Source: Caldilineaceae bacterium (GTDB taxonomy: Bacteria > Chloroflexota > Anaerolineae > Caldilineales > Caldilineaceae). Taken from it: a stretch of 37,862 nt of DNA. The stretch is taken from assembly GCA_026645575.1 (NCBI GenBank), contig JAPKMW010000107.1, forward strand, positions 1 to 37,862. Direction: 5' to 3'. The notes below the pieces were generated by a model. The model was not told where the DNA came from, did no database searches, and saw only the letters and a program-made list of their open reading frames with translations. Position 1 is the stretch's first letter. Each line of letters opens with the position of its first letter. A program made the translations under genes and the position numbers. Below, in pieces: positions 1 through 7,500 of this stretch.

Positions 1-75
1 CTGTCAACGGCGGAATTCTCCGCTACTGTCAACGGCGGAATTCTCCGCTACTGTCAACGGCGGAATTCTCCGCCA
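1..75. repeat. Three tandem 25-bp repeats, each with a small hairpin
   Basis: Three head-to-tail copies of a 25-base unit start at 1, 26 and 51; the first two are identical and the third differs in one of its last bases. Each unit holds the inverted word GCGGA-ATTC-TCCGC, so three identical hairpins can form in a row. The array runs off the window start, so the copy number is a minimum. It lies about 60 bases upstream of the first gene. A terminator array for the upstream gene, regulator sites or slipped-strand expansion are all possible. Confidence 0.85.
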
Positions 76-132
76 GTGTCACGGAATAGGATGCAGTGTG
101 GTTCAACAACTACACTCAATAAGGAGTATATC

Positions 133-1011
133 ATGAACAAGAAACTAAACCGTTGGGTTGTCGGTGGATTGGGGGCGCTCTTGGCCGTCACCGTTGCGGT
201 CGGTGCGGCCAACACCACCTTTGCCAATGACCAGGGTGTCGCCGCCATCCAATGGCGCGGCAACCACGGCGGGGCGGGCGGTCTGGGGCGCGGCGCTTCG
301 CTGACCACCATTGCCACCACCCTTACCATGACGGTGGCCGATCTCCAGAGCGCTCTCCAGTCGGGCAAGACGGTTGCCACCCTCGCCACTGAAAAGGGCG
401 TCGCCTTGCAGACCATTGTCGATGCGTTGCTGACCGAGCAGAAGAGCCGACTGCAACAAGCCGTCACTGATGGTCGGTTGACCCAAGCGCAGGCGGATGC
501 TCGCCTGGCCGAGTTACAAACGCAATTGCCGACCCAACTGAACACAGCCTTTGCCCCTGGTCTGCGCGGTGGGGGACGGGGGATGCCCGGCGGCTTTGGC
601 CTAGGCGCTTCCTTGACCACCATTGCGACCACCTTCGGCATCAGCGAAAGTGAATTGATGACCGCCTTGCAAGGCGGCAAGAGCGTCGCCGATGTCGCCA
701 CCGAAAAGAATGTATCGCTCGATGCCGTGATTGCGGCCATCGTGGCCGAACAAAAAACGGCTCTACAACAGGCGGTGACAGATGGACGGCTGACACAGGA
801 ACAGGCCGATCAAGCGCTTGCCCGCCTCCAAGTCAATCTGCCCCATCTGCTTAGTTTGCAGGGCGGCATGGGACCTGGTTTGGGTGGGCTGCGGGGTCAC
901 GGTCGCTTTGGTGGGGATCGCAGCCAACAAGAAGCCCCTTCACCACTGCCGACCCCGCCTCAGCAATCCAACGATGCGCCGGTCGTTCCCGGCGTTGAGG
1001 GGAATGCGTAG
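133..1011 (+). CDS. Exported protein with two homologous DUF2680-like modules
   Basis: Predicted secreted protein of 292 residues, function unknown. I chose the ATG at 133 because AAGGAG lies six bases before it; an upstream in-frame GTG at 76 has no such site and sits in the tandem repeat. Residues 1-32 form a signal peptide with an NKK start and a hydrophobic core. Two modules of about 80 residues follow, each opening with SLTTIATT, containing a GKxVAxxATEK block and an LQQAVTDGRLTQxQAD block, and separated by a Gly-rich linker. The tail is Pro/Gln-rich. The TDGRLTQEQAD helix resembles YckD/DUF2680 proteins. It heads a run of plus-strand genes ending in a two-component system, so it may be an envelope stress-associated periplasmic protein, but that is inference. 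Confidence 0.8.
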   Translation: MNKKLNRWVVGGLGALLAVTVAVGAANTTFANDQGVAAIQWRGNHGGAGGLGRGASLTTIATTLTMTVADLQSALQSGKTVATLATEKGVALQTIVDALLTEQKSRLQQAVTDGRLTQAQADARLAELQTQLPTQLNTAFAPGLRGGGRGMPGGFGLGASLTTIATTFGISESELMTALQGGKSVADVATEKNVSLDAVIAAIVAEQKTALQQAVTDGRLTQEQADQALARLQVNLPHLLSLQGGMGPGLGGLRGHGRFGGDRSQQEAPSPLPTPPQQSNDAPVVPGVEGNA

Positions 1012-1122
1012 GCAAAACGGATAGTCAGTCAGTAAATCAGTGGGCCAGCATCATCCATTGGCTGGTCCGATGAAGTATAGACAAACCAGTCAAATCAGTA
1101 ACAAACAAGAAGGAGATTTAGT

Positions 1123-1509
1123 ATGCAATCGACAATGTTCTATCTTTTGAGCAATCCGATGAGCAATGCGGCCGCACAAGTTATGATGCGGGGCGGTCCC
1201 GGTGGGCATGGTGGCGGTTTCTTGCTGGGTGGGTTGATGAGTCTGTTGTGGACGGTACTGATCGTGCTGGCCGTCCTCTGGGTCACCCGCAACTGGGCAA
1301 GCATTAAGGATTATGCCCGGCGCACCGCTTCGTCATTGACACCCAACAGCGGCAGCGCAACCAGTCAAGCGCCCCTGGAAATTTTGCAGACCCGCTATGC
1401 AAAAGGTGAGATCACCCGCGAAGAGTATGAAACCATCCGCCGCGATCTCACCGGGGAGCCGGCCCCCGCTCCAGCCCCCACCCCTGAGCCGGTAACGACG
1501 CAAGCGTAA
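1123..1509 (+). CDS. SHOCT-domain membrane protein
   Basis: A 128-residue protein with a Gly-rich N-terminal stretch (about 24-33), one membrane helix (about 36-54), a polar linker and a C-terminal SHOCT domain (about 85-108) with the typical ILQTRYAKGEITREEYE pattern. A Pro/Ala-rich tail follows. SHOCT is a short helical domain found at the ends of many bacterial membrane and exported proteins; it probably mediates oligomerisation or protein contacts. AAGGAG at 1110-1115 fixes the start. It lies about 110 bases after the exported repeat protein and before a strong hairpin, so it probably ends the first transcript. Confidence 0.85.
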   Translation: MQSTMFYLLSNPMSNAAAQVMMRGGPGGHGGGFLLGGLMSLLWTVLIVLAVLWVTRNWASIKDYARRTASSLTPNSGSATSQAPLEILQTRYAKGEITREEYETIRRDLTGEPAPAPAPTPEPVTTQA

Positions 1510-1519
1510 AGAAGAAGTC

Positions 1520-1569
1520 GTATACCCCGCCAAGTGGCCCTCTCTTTGAGAGGGCCACTTGGCGTATAC
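1520..1569. terminator. Long hairpin after the SHOCT gene
   Basis: A perfect 16-bp stem (1529-1544 with 1548-1563) closes on a TTT loop and is extended by a further GTATAC pair (1520-1525 with 1564-1569) beyond a CCC bulge. There is no clear T-tract on either side, so it may act as an RNA-processing or bidirectional stop structure rather than a canonical intrinsic terminator. Confidence 0.75.
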
Positions 1570-1693
1570 AAGGGTCTTGCTTTCGCCGCCTTTTCCACAA
1601 TCATTCTTCAACTTCTTGACAATCCCTTGAGATTTACCGGGTAGACTGAAACCAGCGCAATCAAATGGATTTTCAGGAAAGAGGAAGCGTTGT

Positions 1694-2215
1694 ATGCAAA
1701 TGACACAAAAGAAACTAAGCCAAACCACCGTCAATTACTTGATTGACATTGGCATCTTTCTTGCCTTTCTCGTGGCAATGGATCCGCACGCCACAGGTAT
1801 CGCCCTTCATGAATGGTTGAGCATTGCCTTTGGCGCCGCTATCATCACTCATCTGCTACTACACTGGTCATGGATTGTCGGCATCACTCGTCGGCTCTTT
1901 GGCAAAATTACACGAGAAGCGCGCTTGAATTATCTGGTCAATCTGCTCTTTTTTGTAGATATGACCATCATCATTTTCAGCGGCATCATGATTTCCGAAG
2001 CCGCGTTGCCGGCAGTGGGCATTACCCTGGCCCATAGCTTTGCCTGGCGGAGTCTGCATGATCTGTCCGCCAACCTGGCGCTACCGATCTTGGGGCTGCA
2101 TGTGGCCTTGCACTGGCGCTGGCTGCTCAACACGACCAAGAGCTATTTCCGCAAAGGACGGTTCGCCCAACCGGTTGCCGCCCTGCCTGAGCAAGCCATC
2201 CAGAAAGGCGCCTAA
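1694..2215 (+). CDS. DUF4405 cytochrome b-like membrane protein
   Basis: A 173-residue integral membrane protein with about four helices (near 15-30, 40-62, 78-100 and 125-146). Histidine pairs typical of transmembrane haem ligation are present: H53 and H57 in ITHLLLHW, H136 and H140 in LHVALHW, plus H39, H114 and H122. This matches DUF4405, described as a flavinylation-associated cytochrome that passes electrons to extracytosolic flavoproteins. A GAGGAAG site seven bases upstream fits the ATG at 1694. The next small membrane gene starts two bases after the stop, so the two are cotranscribed. No ApbE or FMN-binding partner is visible here. Confidence 0.8.
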   Translation: MQMTQKKLSQTTVNYLIDIGIFLAFLVAMDPHATGIALHEWLSIAFGAAIITHLLLHWSWIVGITRRLFGKITREARLNYLVNLLFFVDMTIIIFSGIMISEAALPAVGITLAHSFAWRSLHDLSANLALPILGLHVALHWRWLLNTTKSYFRKGRFAQPVAALPEQAIQKGA

Positions 2216-2217
2216 GC

Positions 2218-2592
2218 ATGAAAAATTTACTGATTCTTAGTGGTCGCACCGTAGTGATCTTGCTGGCGGCGTTGCTGGTGGTATGGGTTACGATGAGTGT
2301 CGTGGATACCAGCGCCACCGATCGTTTTCCAGACGAGGGGCGCAGTGACTTTGCCCAAGTGAACGCCACCGTTGACGACGCTGATGCACCGTCCACTGAT
2401 GCCGTTGAAAGCGCCGAGGGTCGCCCGCAAGGTGGAGAGCGACATGGGCCACGGGAGCAAAGCCTCAGTGGTCGTCTGACCTTTGGCCTCTTTGGGCTGG
2501 TGAAGAACTCTGCTATCATTGGGGTTGTCGTGTTGATTGTGGTAGGGGTTGAACGCTTTTTCATACGGCGAGCGCAAAGCACAACGGTCTAA
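2218..2592 (+). CDS. Small two-helix membrane protein
   Basis: A 124-residue protein I do not recognise. It has an N-terminal membrane helix or uncleaved signal (about 8-28), an acidic and polar extracytoplasmic segment (about 30-85), and a second helix (about 96-115) ending in a basic ERFFIRR stretch. The start is two bases after the stop of the DUF4405 gene, so translation is probably coupled. It is likely a partner of that cytochrome-like protein. A palindromic repeat follows directly. Confidence 0.6.
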   Translation: MKNLLILSGRTVVILLAALLVVWVTMSVVDTSATDRFPDEGRSDFAQVNATVDDADAPSTDAVESAEGRPQGGERHGPREQSLSGRLTFGLFGLVKNSAIIGVVVLIVVGVERFFIRRAQSTTV

Positions 2593-2594
2593 AC

Positions 2595-2721
2595 CGTTCG
2601 ATTTTTGGTAACTACTAACCCGCTCTCAGCCAGTCCGTGACCGGCATTGGGGGACGCCAGTCACGGACTGGCTGAGAGCGGGCGTGGGTTGGTAGTTACG
2701 ATTTTTGTTAAAAACCGAACG
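2595..2721. repeat. Palindromic dispersed element, copy 1
   Basis: The core (2608-2698) begins GTAACTAC and ends GTAGTTA(C), and its arms carry the paired words CTCAGCCAGTCCGTGAC and GTCACGGACTGGCTGAG around a short loop. It is bounded by the 9-base direct repeat CGATTTTTG (2599-2607 and 2699-2707), and outside that by CGTTCG/CGAACG. The same SCCRGTCCGTGAC core occurs near 6020-6065 and 25934-25990. The form is that of a REP- or MITE-like element. Confidence 0.8.
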
Positions 2722-2760
2722 AATCGTGAGGTCAACAGGAGTAGATAGAGCAGGTCACGC

Positions 2761-3462
2761 ATGAGCAAACAACGCATTCTCGTCGTCGATGACGATAAAT
2801 CGATTGTCAAAGTGGTGCGCAGCTATTTGGAACAGGCCGGGTATGAGGTGCGGGTCGCCCATGATGGTTCGACCGCCTTGCATAGCTTGCGCAGCGAGAA
2901 GCCCGATTTGCTGGTGCTGGACCTCATGCTGCCGGATCGTGATGGCTGGGAGATTACGCGGATCATTCGCGCCGACGCCACCTTGGGGGCGACCCCAATC
3001 ATCATGTTGACAGCACGGGTAGAAGATGCCGACAAAATTATCGGGCTGGAACTGGGCGCCGATGATTACATCACCAAACCCTTTAACGCGCGCGAAATTG
3101 TAGCGCGTGTACGGGCGTTGCTGCGCCGTGCACAATTTGCCCAGTTTGCCCCGCCGTCCCAATTGCGGGTAGGGAGCCTGGTGCTTGACCTTGATCAGCG
3201 CACCTTGATGATTCAAGAGAAAGCGGTTGATCTCACCCGCACCGAATTTACCCTACTCCAAATTCTCATGGCGAATCCAGGTCACACCTTTACACGCGAT
3301 GAATTATTGGAAAAGAGTATGGGCTACGCCTATGAGGGCATGGGGCGCACGCTGGACACGCACATGAGCAATCTGCGCAAGAAGATCGAACCGGATCCCA
3401 GTGCGCCGATCTATATTCAAACCGTCTATGGCGTCGGCTATCGCATGGCGAAGGAGGCTTGA
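2761..3462 (+). CDS. OmpR/PhoB-family response regulator
   Basis: A 233-residue transcription factor of a two-component system. Receiver domain (about 5-118): acidic pair D10/D11, phospho-acceptor D54 in VLDLMLPD, a T in IMLTAR, and the conserved lysine in ITKPF. Winged-helix DNA-binding domain (about 135-231): LTRTEFTLLQ recognition region and the terminal VYGVGYRM motif of the family. It overlaps the start of the kinase gene, so the pair is cotranslated. There is no close ribosome site; an AGGAG lies about 20 bases upstream. Targets are unknown; the membrane genes just upstream are the obvious candidates. Confidence 0.93.
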   Translation: MSKQRILVVDDDKSIVKVVRSYLEQAGYEVRVAHDGSTALHSLRSEKPDLLVLDLMLPDRDGWEITRIIRADATLGATPIIMLTARVEDADKIIGLELGADDYITKPFNAREIVARVRALLRRAQFAQFAPPSQLRVGSLVLDLDQRTLMIQEKAVDLTRTEFTLLQILMANPGHTFTRDELLEKSMGYAYEGMGRTLDTHMSNLRKKIEPDPSAPIYIQTVYGVGYRMAKEA

Positions 3463-4535
3463 TGAATCGTCTATGGGTGCGGTTAAGCATCGTAATGAGC
3501 GGTCTGATCCTGATCTTTACGGTGTTGCCGTTCTTTACGTTCCTCTTTTTTGCGCGCCCGGAGCCACGCAACAATGAGCGTGTTGATCGCAAACCGACAG
3601 TCGAACGTCGCTTTTTTAGTCCTTGGCACGATTTGCCCGAAACGCTTCTCCAATCCATTGCCATTGCCGGTGCGGCCGGCATTGCTGGCGGTATTGCCGC
3701 CAGTTGGCTACTGGCGGCCCCAGTCACCAAGCTGGCGAATGTCGCCCAAGCGATTGGCGCCGGTGATTTGACCGCACGGGTCGAAGTTGATCATGGCAGT
3801 AAAGAGATCAATGCCCTGGCCGAAGCTTTTAACAAAATGGCGTCGGATCTACAACATGCCGCCGAGCTACGGAACAACTTAATGGCCGACGTTTCCCACG
3901 AGCTACGCACACCGCTCACTGTGTTGGAGGGCAACTTACGGGCCGCGTTGGATCATGTCTACGAACTGGATGAGGAGCAGATCGCCAACCTGTATGAACA
4001 GACGCGCCACCTGATTCGGCTGGTCAATGAATTGCGTGAATTGACCCTGGCCGAGGCGGCCCAACTGCCCTTGGCGCAGGAAATAGTCGATCTCAATGCG
4101 CTGGTGCAGGAAAGCGCAGCCGTTTTTGAGCCACTGATGGAAGAAAAGGGCGTACAGCTTCTGATCCAATTACCGCCGACGGCATCAACCGTGACCGTCG
4201 ATCGTTCCCGGATTCGACAGGTACTACATAACCTCTTGGCTAACGCGCTGCGCCATACGCCCAGCGGTGGACAAGTGACCATCGCAGTTGCACAACCGGC
4301 AGGAAGGTTACGGCTTACGATGCAGGATACCGGCGAAGGGATCGCCCCAGAAGACTTGGAACACATTTTTGACCGCTTCTACCGTACGGATCCCTCGCGC
4401 AGTCGCGAAACGGGCGGCAGCGGATTGGGGTTAGCCATTGTCAAAGCAATTGTCGAAGCGCACGGCGGCGAAGTCATTGCCGCCAGCCCCGGGGTGGGGC
4501 GAGGGACAAGATTTACGATTTTTCTGCCGGCATGA
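3462..4535 (+). CDS. HAMP-domain sensor histidine kinase
   Basis: A 357-residue membrane kinase, cognate partner of the preceding regulator. The ATG at 3462 overlaps the regulator stop (ATGA) and has AAGGAGG four bases upstream; a TTG at 3459 is the only nearby alternative. Layout: helix 1 (about 8-31), a short basic extracytoplasmic loop (about 32-60), helix 2 (about 62-85), HAMP (about 86-138), HisKA with SHELRTP (phospho-acceptor H146), then the ATPase domain with N-box NLLANALRH, DTGEGI, FDRFYRTD and GGSGLGLAIV. The sensor loop is only about 30 residues, so it may sense the membrane or a partner protein. Confidence 0.93.
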   Translation: MNRLWVRLSIVMSGLILIFTVLPFFTFLFFARPEPRNNERVDRKPTVERRFFSPWHDLPETLLQSIAIAGAAGIAGGIAASWLLAAPVTKLANVAQAIGAGDLTARVEVDHGSKEINALAEAFNKMASDLQHAAELRNNLMADVSHELRTPLTVLEGNLRAALDHVYELDEEQIANLYEQTRHLIRLVNELRELTLAEAAQLPLAQEIVDLNALVQESAAVFEPLMEEKGVQLLIQLPPTASTVTVDRSRIRQVLHNLLANALRHTPSGGQVTIAVAQPAGRLRLTMQDTGEGIAPEDLEHIFDRFYRTDPSRSRETGGSGLGLAIVKAIVEAHGGEVIAASPGVGRGTRFTIFLPA

Positions 4536-4608
4536 CAGACGCGAATGCAGGGGACGCGGATTTCTGCTTTGTGTAAAAGATCCGCGTCCCCTGCATCCGC
4601 GTCTGTCA
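4533..4608. terminator. Convergent hairpin containing both stop codons
   Basis: A 29-bp stem with one mismatch pairs 4533-4561 with 4580-4608 around an 18-base loop. Its first three bases are the TGA stop of the histidine kinase and its last three are the TCA, read as TGA, of ruvB. The two convergent genes therefore end inside one shared palindrome, consistent with a bidirectional terminator. Confidence 0.85.
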
Positions 4609-5691
4609 CCCCCCAAAGAGCGTTGCTTGCTCGGTGCGTTCAGGGTAGGGAATACCAACGTGATTATAAGCGGCGCGGGTGGCAATACGACCGCGCGGGG
4701 TACGATCCAAAAAGCCCATTTGGAGCAGGTAGGGTTCCACCACATCCATAATCGTGTCCCCCTCTTCGCTGATACTGGCCGCCAGTGTCTCCAGACCAAC
4801 CGGACCGCCGCCAAATTTTTCAATAATTGCCAGTAGTACGCGGCGATCCAGATCATCCAGCCCCAGCCAATCAATTTCCAGCATGCTTAGAGCTTGCTCC
4901 GCCACGCTTTGGGTGATGCGACCATCAGCGCGCACCTCGGCAAAGTCGCGCACCCGGCGCAGAAGGCGCAGGGCAATGCGCGGCGTACCGCGCGACCGGC
5001 GCGCCACTTCCAGCGCGCCATCCGACTCGATCTTGACGTTCAACAAGCCAGAACCACGGGAGACAATCTCATGTAGCGCCTCAACCGTATAAAAATCAAA
5101 GCGCTCAACGACACCAAAACGGGCACGTAGCGGTGAGGTCATCAGCGCTAAACGGGTGGTTGCACCAACCACGGTAAACTTGGGCAGTGACAAACGAATA
5201 TTGCGCGCGCCAGGACCGCTGCCCACCACAATATCCAACGCAAAGTCTTCCATGGCCGGATAGAGAATCTCTTCCACCGCACGACCGAGGCGGTGAATTT
5301 CGTCAATAAAGAGAATGTCCCCTTTGCGCAAGTTGGTGAGAATGGCAGCGAGATCGCCAGCTTTCTCAATGGCCGGACCGGCGGTTACTTTTAAATTACT
5401 TTCCATTTCGTTAGCTAAAATATGGCTTAATGTAGTTTTGCCAAGACCGGGTGGGCCGTAAAGTAACACATGATCCAGCGGCTCACCCCGCTTGCGCGCC
5501 GCCTCCACCAAAATGCCAATTTTTTCGCGCAGGCGTTCCTGGCCGATCATCTCTTGCAAGGAACGGGGGCGTAGGGCATGGTCAACCTTCTGCTCGTTAC
5601 CTTGCGCCTCGCTGGAGATCATTCGCTCGGCATCTGCGGCTGGGCGCGGCGCCACGGCTTTGCGTCCCTCAATGCTACGTTCGTCCGCCAT
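4606..5691 (-). CDS. ruvB: Holliday junction helicase RuvB
   Basis: ATP-driven motor of the RuvABC branch-migration complex that processes Holliday junctions in recombination and repair. The protein has 361 residues; the first 35 are a lineage-specific extension and the rest matches the family length. Visible features: Walker A GPPGLGKT (79-86), Walker B FIDEIHR (128-134), sensor region VGATTR, arginine-finger region SPLRARFG, and a C-terminal winged helix ending [22 protein letters not shown] lies upstream of the ATG. ruvA and ruvC are not adjacent. Confidence 0.97.
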   Translation of the reverse strand: MADERSIEGRKAVAPRPAADAERMISSEAQGNEQKVDHALRPRSLQEMIGQERLREKIGILVEAARKRGEPLDHVLLYGPPGLGKTTLSHILANEMESNLKVTAGPAIEKAGDLAAILTNLRKGDILFIDEIHRLGRAVEEILYPAMEDFALDIVVGSGPGARNIRLSLPKFTVVGATTRLALMTSPLRARFGVVERFDFYTVEALHEIVSRGSGLLNVKIESDGALEVARRSRGTPRIALRLLRRVRDFAEVRADGRITQSVAEQALSMLEIDWLGLDDLDRRVLLAIIEKFGGGPVGLETLAASISEEGDTIMDVVEPYLLQMGFLDRTPRGRIATRAAYNHVGIPYPERTEQATLFGG

Positions 5692-5757
5692 CGGCTTCCT
5701 CTGCTACTCTCTACAATACACTTGACGACACACTTGCACGTTTGTTCTATTCCATGT

Positions 5758-5787
5758 ATTATACCAGAGTTGGCTGGGGTAGACCAA
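5758..5787 (-). promoter_or_regulatory. Possible ruvB promoter
   Basis: On the minus strand a perfect TATAAT (5763-5758) is preceded, 18 bases upstream, by TTGGTC. The -10 box is strong and the -35 box weak. The leader to the ruvB start would be about 60 bases. Confidence 0.45.
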
Positions 5788-5891
5788 ATTTTATGGTTTT
5801 TTCGCATAACTCGCACCATAAAGCTAAGGCAGCAAGCGCAGACTGTCAGCATTTGTCAGGCAATCTTCAAGCTTTTTCCTACAATTGTAGT

Positions 5892-5920
5892 TTGACCTTT
5901 CATCAAAAAGCTGCTATAAA
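5892..5920 (+). promoter_or_regulatory. Promoter-like TTGACC-17-TATAAA
   Basis: TTGACC (5892-5897) and TATAAA (5915-5920) are separated by exactly 17 bases, a good sigma70-type match. Transcription would start near 5927 and cross the palindromic element before the zinc-finger gene at 6245, or it could yield a separate short RNA. Confidence 0.55.
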
Positions 5921-5996
5921 CGGTGTCTAACTTTTTCATTAGCGCGACTGCTTTTCAGGCAAAGCAACTTATTGCTGGTCGTAGGTTACTTTCATT

Positions 5997-6118
5997 GTTG
6001 GTTGGATAACTACTTTGCTGCTAGCCAGTCCGTGACTGGCGCCCCATCGCCAGTCACGGACTGGCTAGCAGCAGGCTGAGTAGTTACGTTGTGAGTAGTT
6101 ACGTTGGTTGGATAACTA
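5997..6118. repeat. Palindromic dispersed element, copy 2
   Basis: The arms pair CTGCTAGCCAGTCCGTGACT with AGTCACGGACTGGCTAGCAG, with outer ends ATAACTAC and GTAGTTAC. A 16-base direct repeat, GTTGGTTGGATAACTA, flanks it at 5997-6012 and 6103-6118. A second GAGTAGTTACGTTG word on the right suggests local duplication. It shares its core with copies at 2.6 and 25.9 kb. Confidence 0.8.
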
Positions 6119-6184
6119 TGCGATCTTTCAGCAAGTTTTGCCACTACCTACGATAAAGCGCGCACACACAGATGCACCATTTGC

Positions 6185-6212
6185 CCTACTGGCGTGAACA
6201 ACAGCCAGTAGG
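6185..6212. promoter_or_regulatory. 9-bp inverted repeat upstream of the zinc-finger gene
   Basis: CCTACTGGC and GCCAGTAGG pair around a 10-base spacer, ending about 20 bases before the AGAGGG ribosome site of the gene at 6245. It could be an operator or a leader hairpin; nothing in the sequence separates the two. Confidence 0.45.
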
Positions 6213-6244
6213 TTGGGAATATAACTTCTAGAGAGGGAATGATC

Positions 6245-6622
6245 ATGTCAGAGTCAGCAGCCGTTACCCAGGAGAAGAACCGCTTATTGAGTGAAGAAAG
6301 CCAGGTCATGGATGAGTTGCGCCATCTGCGCGAACTGATGCTTGATGAGGTGGACATTGATCCCGATGAAGGGGATGCCGAGATTACGGAGCGAGAGAAG
6401 AATGCGGCCTTGATCGGGGTGTTAGAGAATCGCTTGCAAGACATTCAAATGGCGCTGCGTTCCATTGAAAAAGGCAGCTACGGCACTTGTGCGCGCTGTG
6501 GCAATCCAATTGAACCGGGTCGGTTAGAAGTCAAGCCGGATGCCACCCTCTGCGTTTCCTGCCAATCGGAAGTCGAACGGTTGAGCCGGCGCGGGCGCAA
6601 CACACGCCAGGTGCAGTGGTAA
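6245..6622 (+). CDS. DksA/TraR-family C4 zinc-finger protein
   Basis: A 125-residue protein with an N-terminal helical, coiled-coil region (about 8-80) and a C-terminal zinc finger with two CxxC pairs, CARC and CVSC, about 17 residues apart. DksA-like proteins enter the RNA polymerase secondary channel and alter initiation, often with ppGpp. The length and the ERxALxxIEKGSYGTCxRCG signature fit the TraR/DksA/YteA type. I chose the second ATG (6245) because AGAGGG is seven bases upstream; the ATG at 6239 would touch that site. Specific DksA function is not assured. Confidence 0.88.
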   Translation: MSESAAVTQEKNRLLSEESQVMDELRHLRELMLDEVDIDPDEGDAEITEREKNAALIGVLENRLQDIQMALRSIEKGSYGTCARCGNPIEPGRLEVKPDATLCVSCQSEVERLSRRGRNTRQVQW

Positions 6623-6672
6623 GTTGTCGCAATTCGGCAAAAACGCTACAATAGCGGGTTAGTTATACAGTA

Positions 6673-6723
6673 GGTCAGTAAGACAGTCGATCAGTGGAGC
6701 GCTGGTTAGCTGTCGTACTGACC
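6673..6723. terminator. Hairpin between zinc-finger gene and upp
   Basis: GGTCAGTAAGACAG (6673-6686) pairs with CTGTCGTACTGACC (6710-6723) with one mismatch. It lies 50 bases after the zinc-finger stop and 70 before upp, so it may terminate the first transcript or attenuate upp. The word CAGTAAGACAG recurs in the hairpin after upp. Confidence 0.55.
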
Positions 6724-6794
6724 ACTGTCTCACTGCTAAGTTGCCAACTACACCTGATCCCGTCCACAAGTACCAACTGGTAAGGAGCCAAGCC

Positions 6795-7442
6795 GTGTCT
6801 GCTAACGTTTTTCCGTCATCCCACCCACTGGCGCAACACAAATTAACCCTCTTACGGCGCAAAACTACGGAGCCGAAAAAATTTCGCGAACTCGTCAGCG
6901 AGTTATCGACCATGCTCACCTACGAAGCCACGCGCGATCTACCATTGTTGCCCTACGAAGTCGAGACGCCGCTTACGACGATGCGTGGCTCGATGATGGG
7001 TGAAAAAATTGGGCTGGTGCCGATCTTGCGCGCTGGATTGGGGATGGTGGATGGCGCCTGGCGTTTGCTGCCCCAAGCCGAAGTCTGGCACCTTGGCCTC
7101 TATCGCGATGAACGGACATTGCAGCCGGTGGAATACTACAACAAATTGCCGACCGATCCCACAGTGGGTCTGTGCCTACTCCTAGACCCCATGTTGGCGA
7201 CCGGCGGTTCGGCGACGGCGGCGGTGCAAGTGTTAAAGCGCTGGGGCGTGGAACGCATCAAATTTGTTGGCTTGATTGCCGCCCCCGAAGGCATTGCCGC
7301 CTTGCACGCCCAACACCCCGATGTGGATGTACATGTCGCCGCCGTCGATGAACGCTTGACCAACAAGGATGACGAGTTCCCCTCCGGCTACATTTGGCCG
7401 GGGCTGGGCGACGCTGGAGACCGCCAGTTTGGCACCGCCTAG
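6795..7442 (+). CDS. upp: Uracil phosphoribosyltransferase
   Basis: Salvage enzyme converting uracil and PRPP to UMP; 215 residues, close to the family norm of about 208. The GTG at 6795 is chosen because AAGGAG lies seven bases upstream and the protein then starts just before the conserved HPLAQHKLT block. Diagnostic motifs: [28 protein letters not shown], and the PRPP loop [12 protein letters not shown] (canonical). The C-terminus ends [10 protein letters not shown] as in other Upp proteins. prs, which makes PRPP, lies 750 bases downstream on the other strand, and nucleobase catabolism genes lie further on. Confidence 0.96.
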   Translation: MSANVFPSSHPLAQHKLTLLRRKTTEPKKFRELVSELSTMLTYEATRDLPLLPYEVETPLTTMRGSMMGEKIGLVPILRAGLGMVDGAWRLLPQAEVWHLGLYRDERTLQPVEYYNKLPTDPTVGLCLLLDPMLATGGSATAAVQVLKRWGVERIKFVGLIAAPEGIAALHAQHPDVDVHVAAVDERLTNKDDEFPSGYIWPGLGDAGDRQFGTA

Positions 7443-7456
7443 TAATTTCAATGAGC

Positions 7457-7500
7457 AGTAAGACAGTAAGACAGATCAGTCACTGTCCTGCTGTCTTACT
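7457..7500. terminator. Convergent hairpin after upp
   Basis: AGTAAGACAG-TAA-GACAG pairs with CTGTC-CTG-CTGTCTTACT. The right arm contains the stop codon (7496-7498) of the minus-strand SCP2-like gene, and upp ends 15 bases to the left, so it serves as a shared stop structure. Confidence 0.65.

Larger units (their letters stand above)
5692..6244. other. 550-base gap with two outward promoters and a palindromic element
   Basis: No credible protein gene is seen. The gap holds a minus-strand promoter-like pair for ruvB near 5758-5787, a plus-strand promoter-like pair at 5892-5920, palindromic element copy 2 (5997-6118) and a 9-bp hairpin (6185-6212) just upstream of the zinc-finger gene. The leader from the plus promoter to that gene would be about 318 bases. 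Confidence 0.6.

Noticed and set aside
1616..1647. Promoter TTGACA...TAGACT before the DUF4405 gene
   Set aside because: The spacing is 20 bases, outside the usual 16-18, so the call is not supported.
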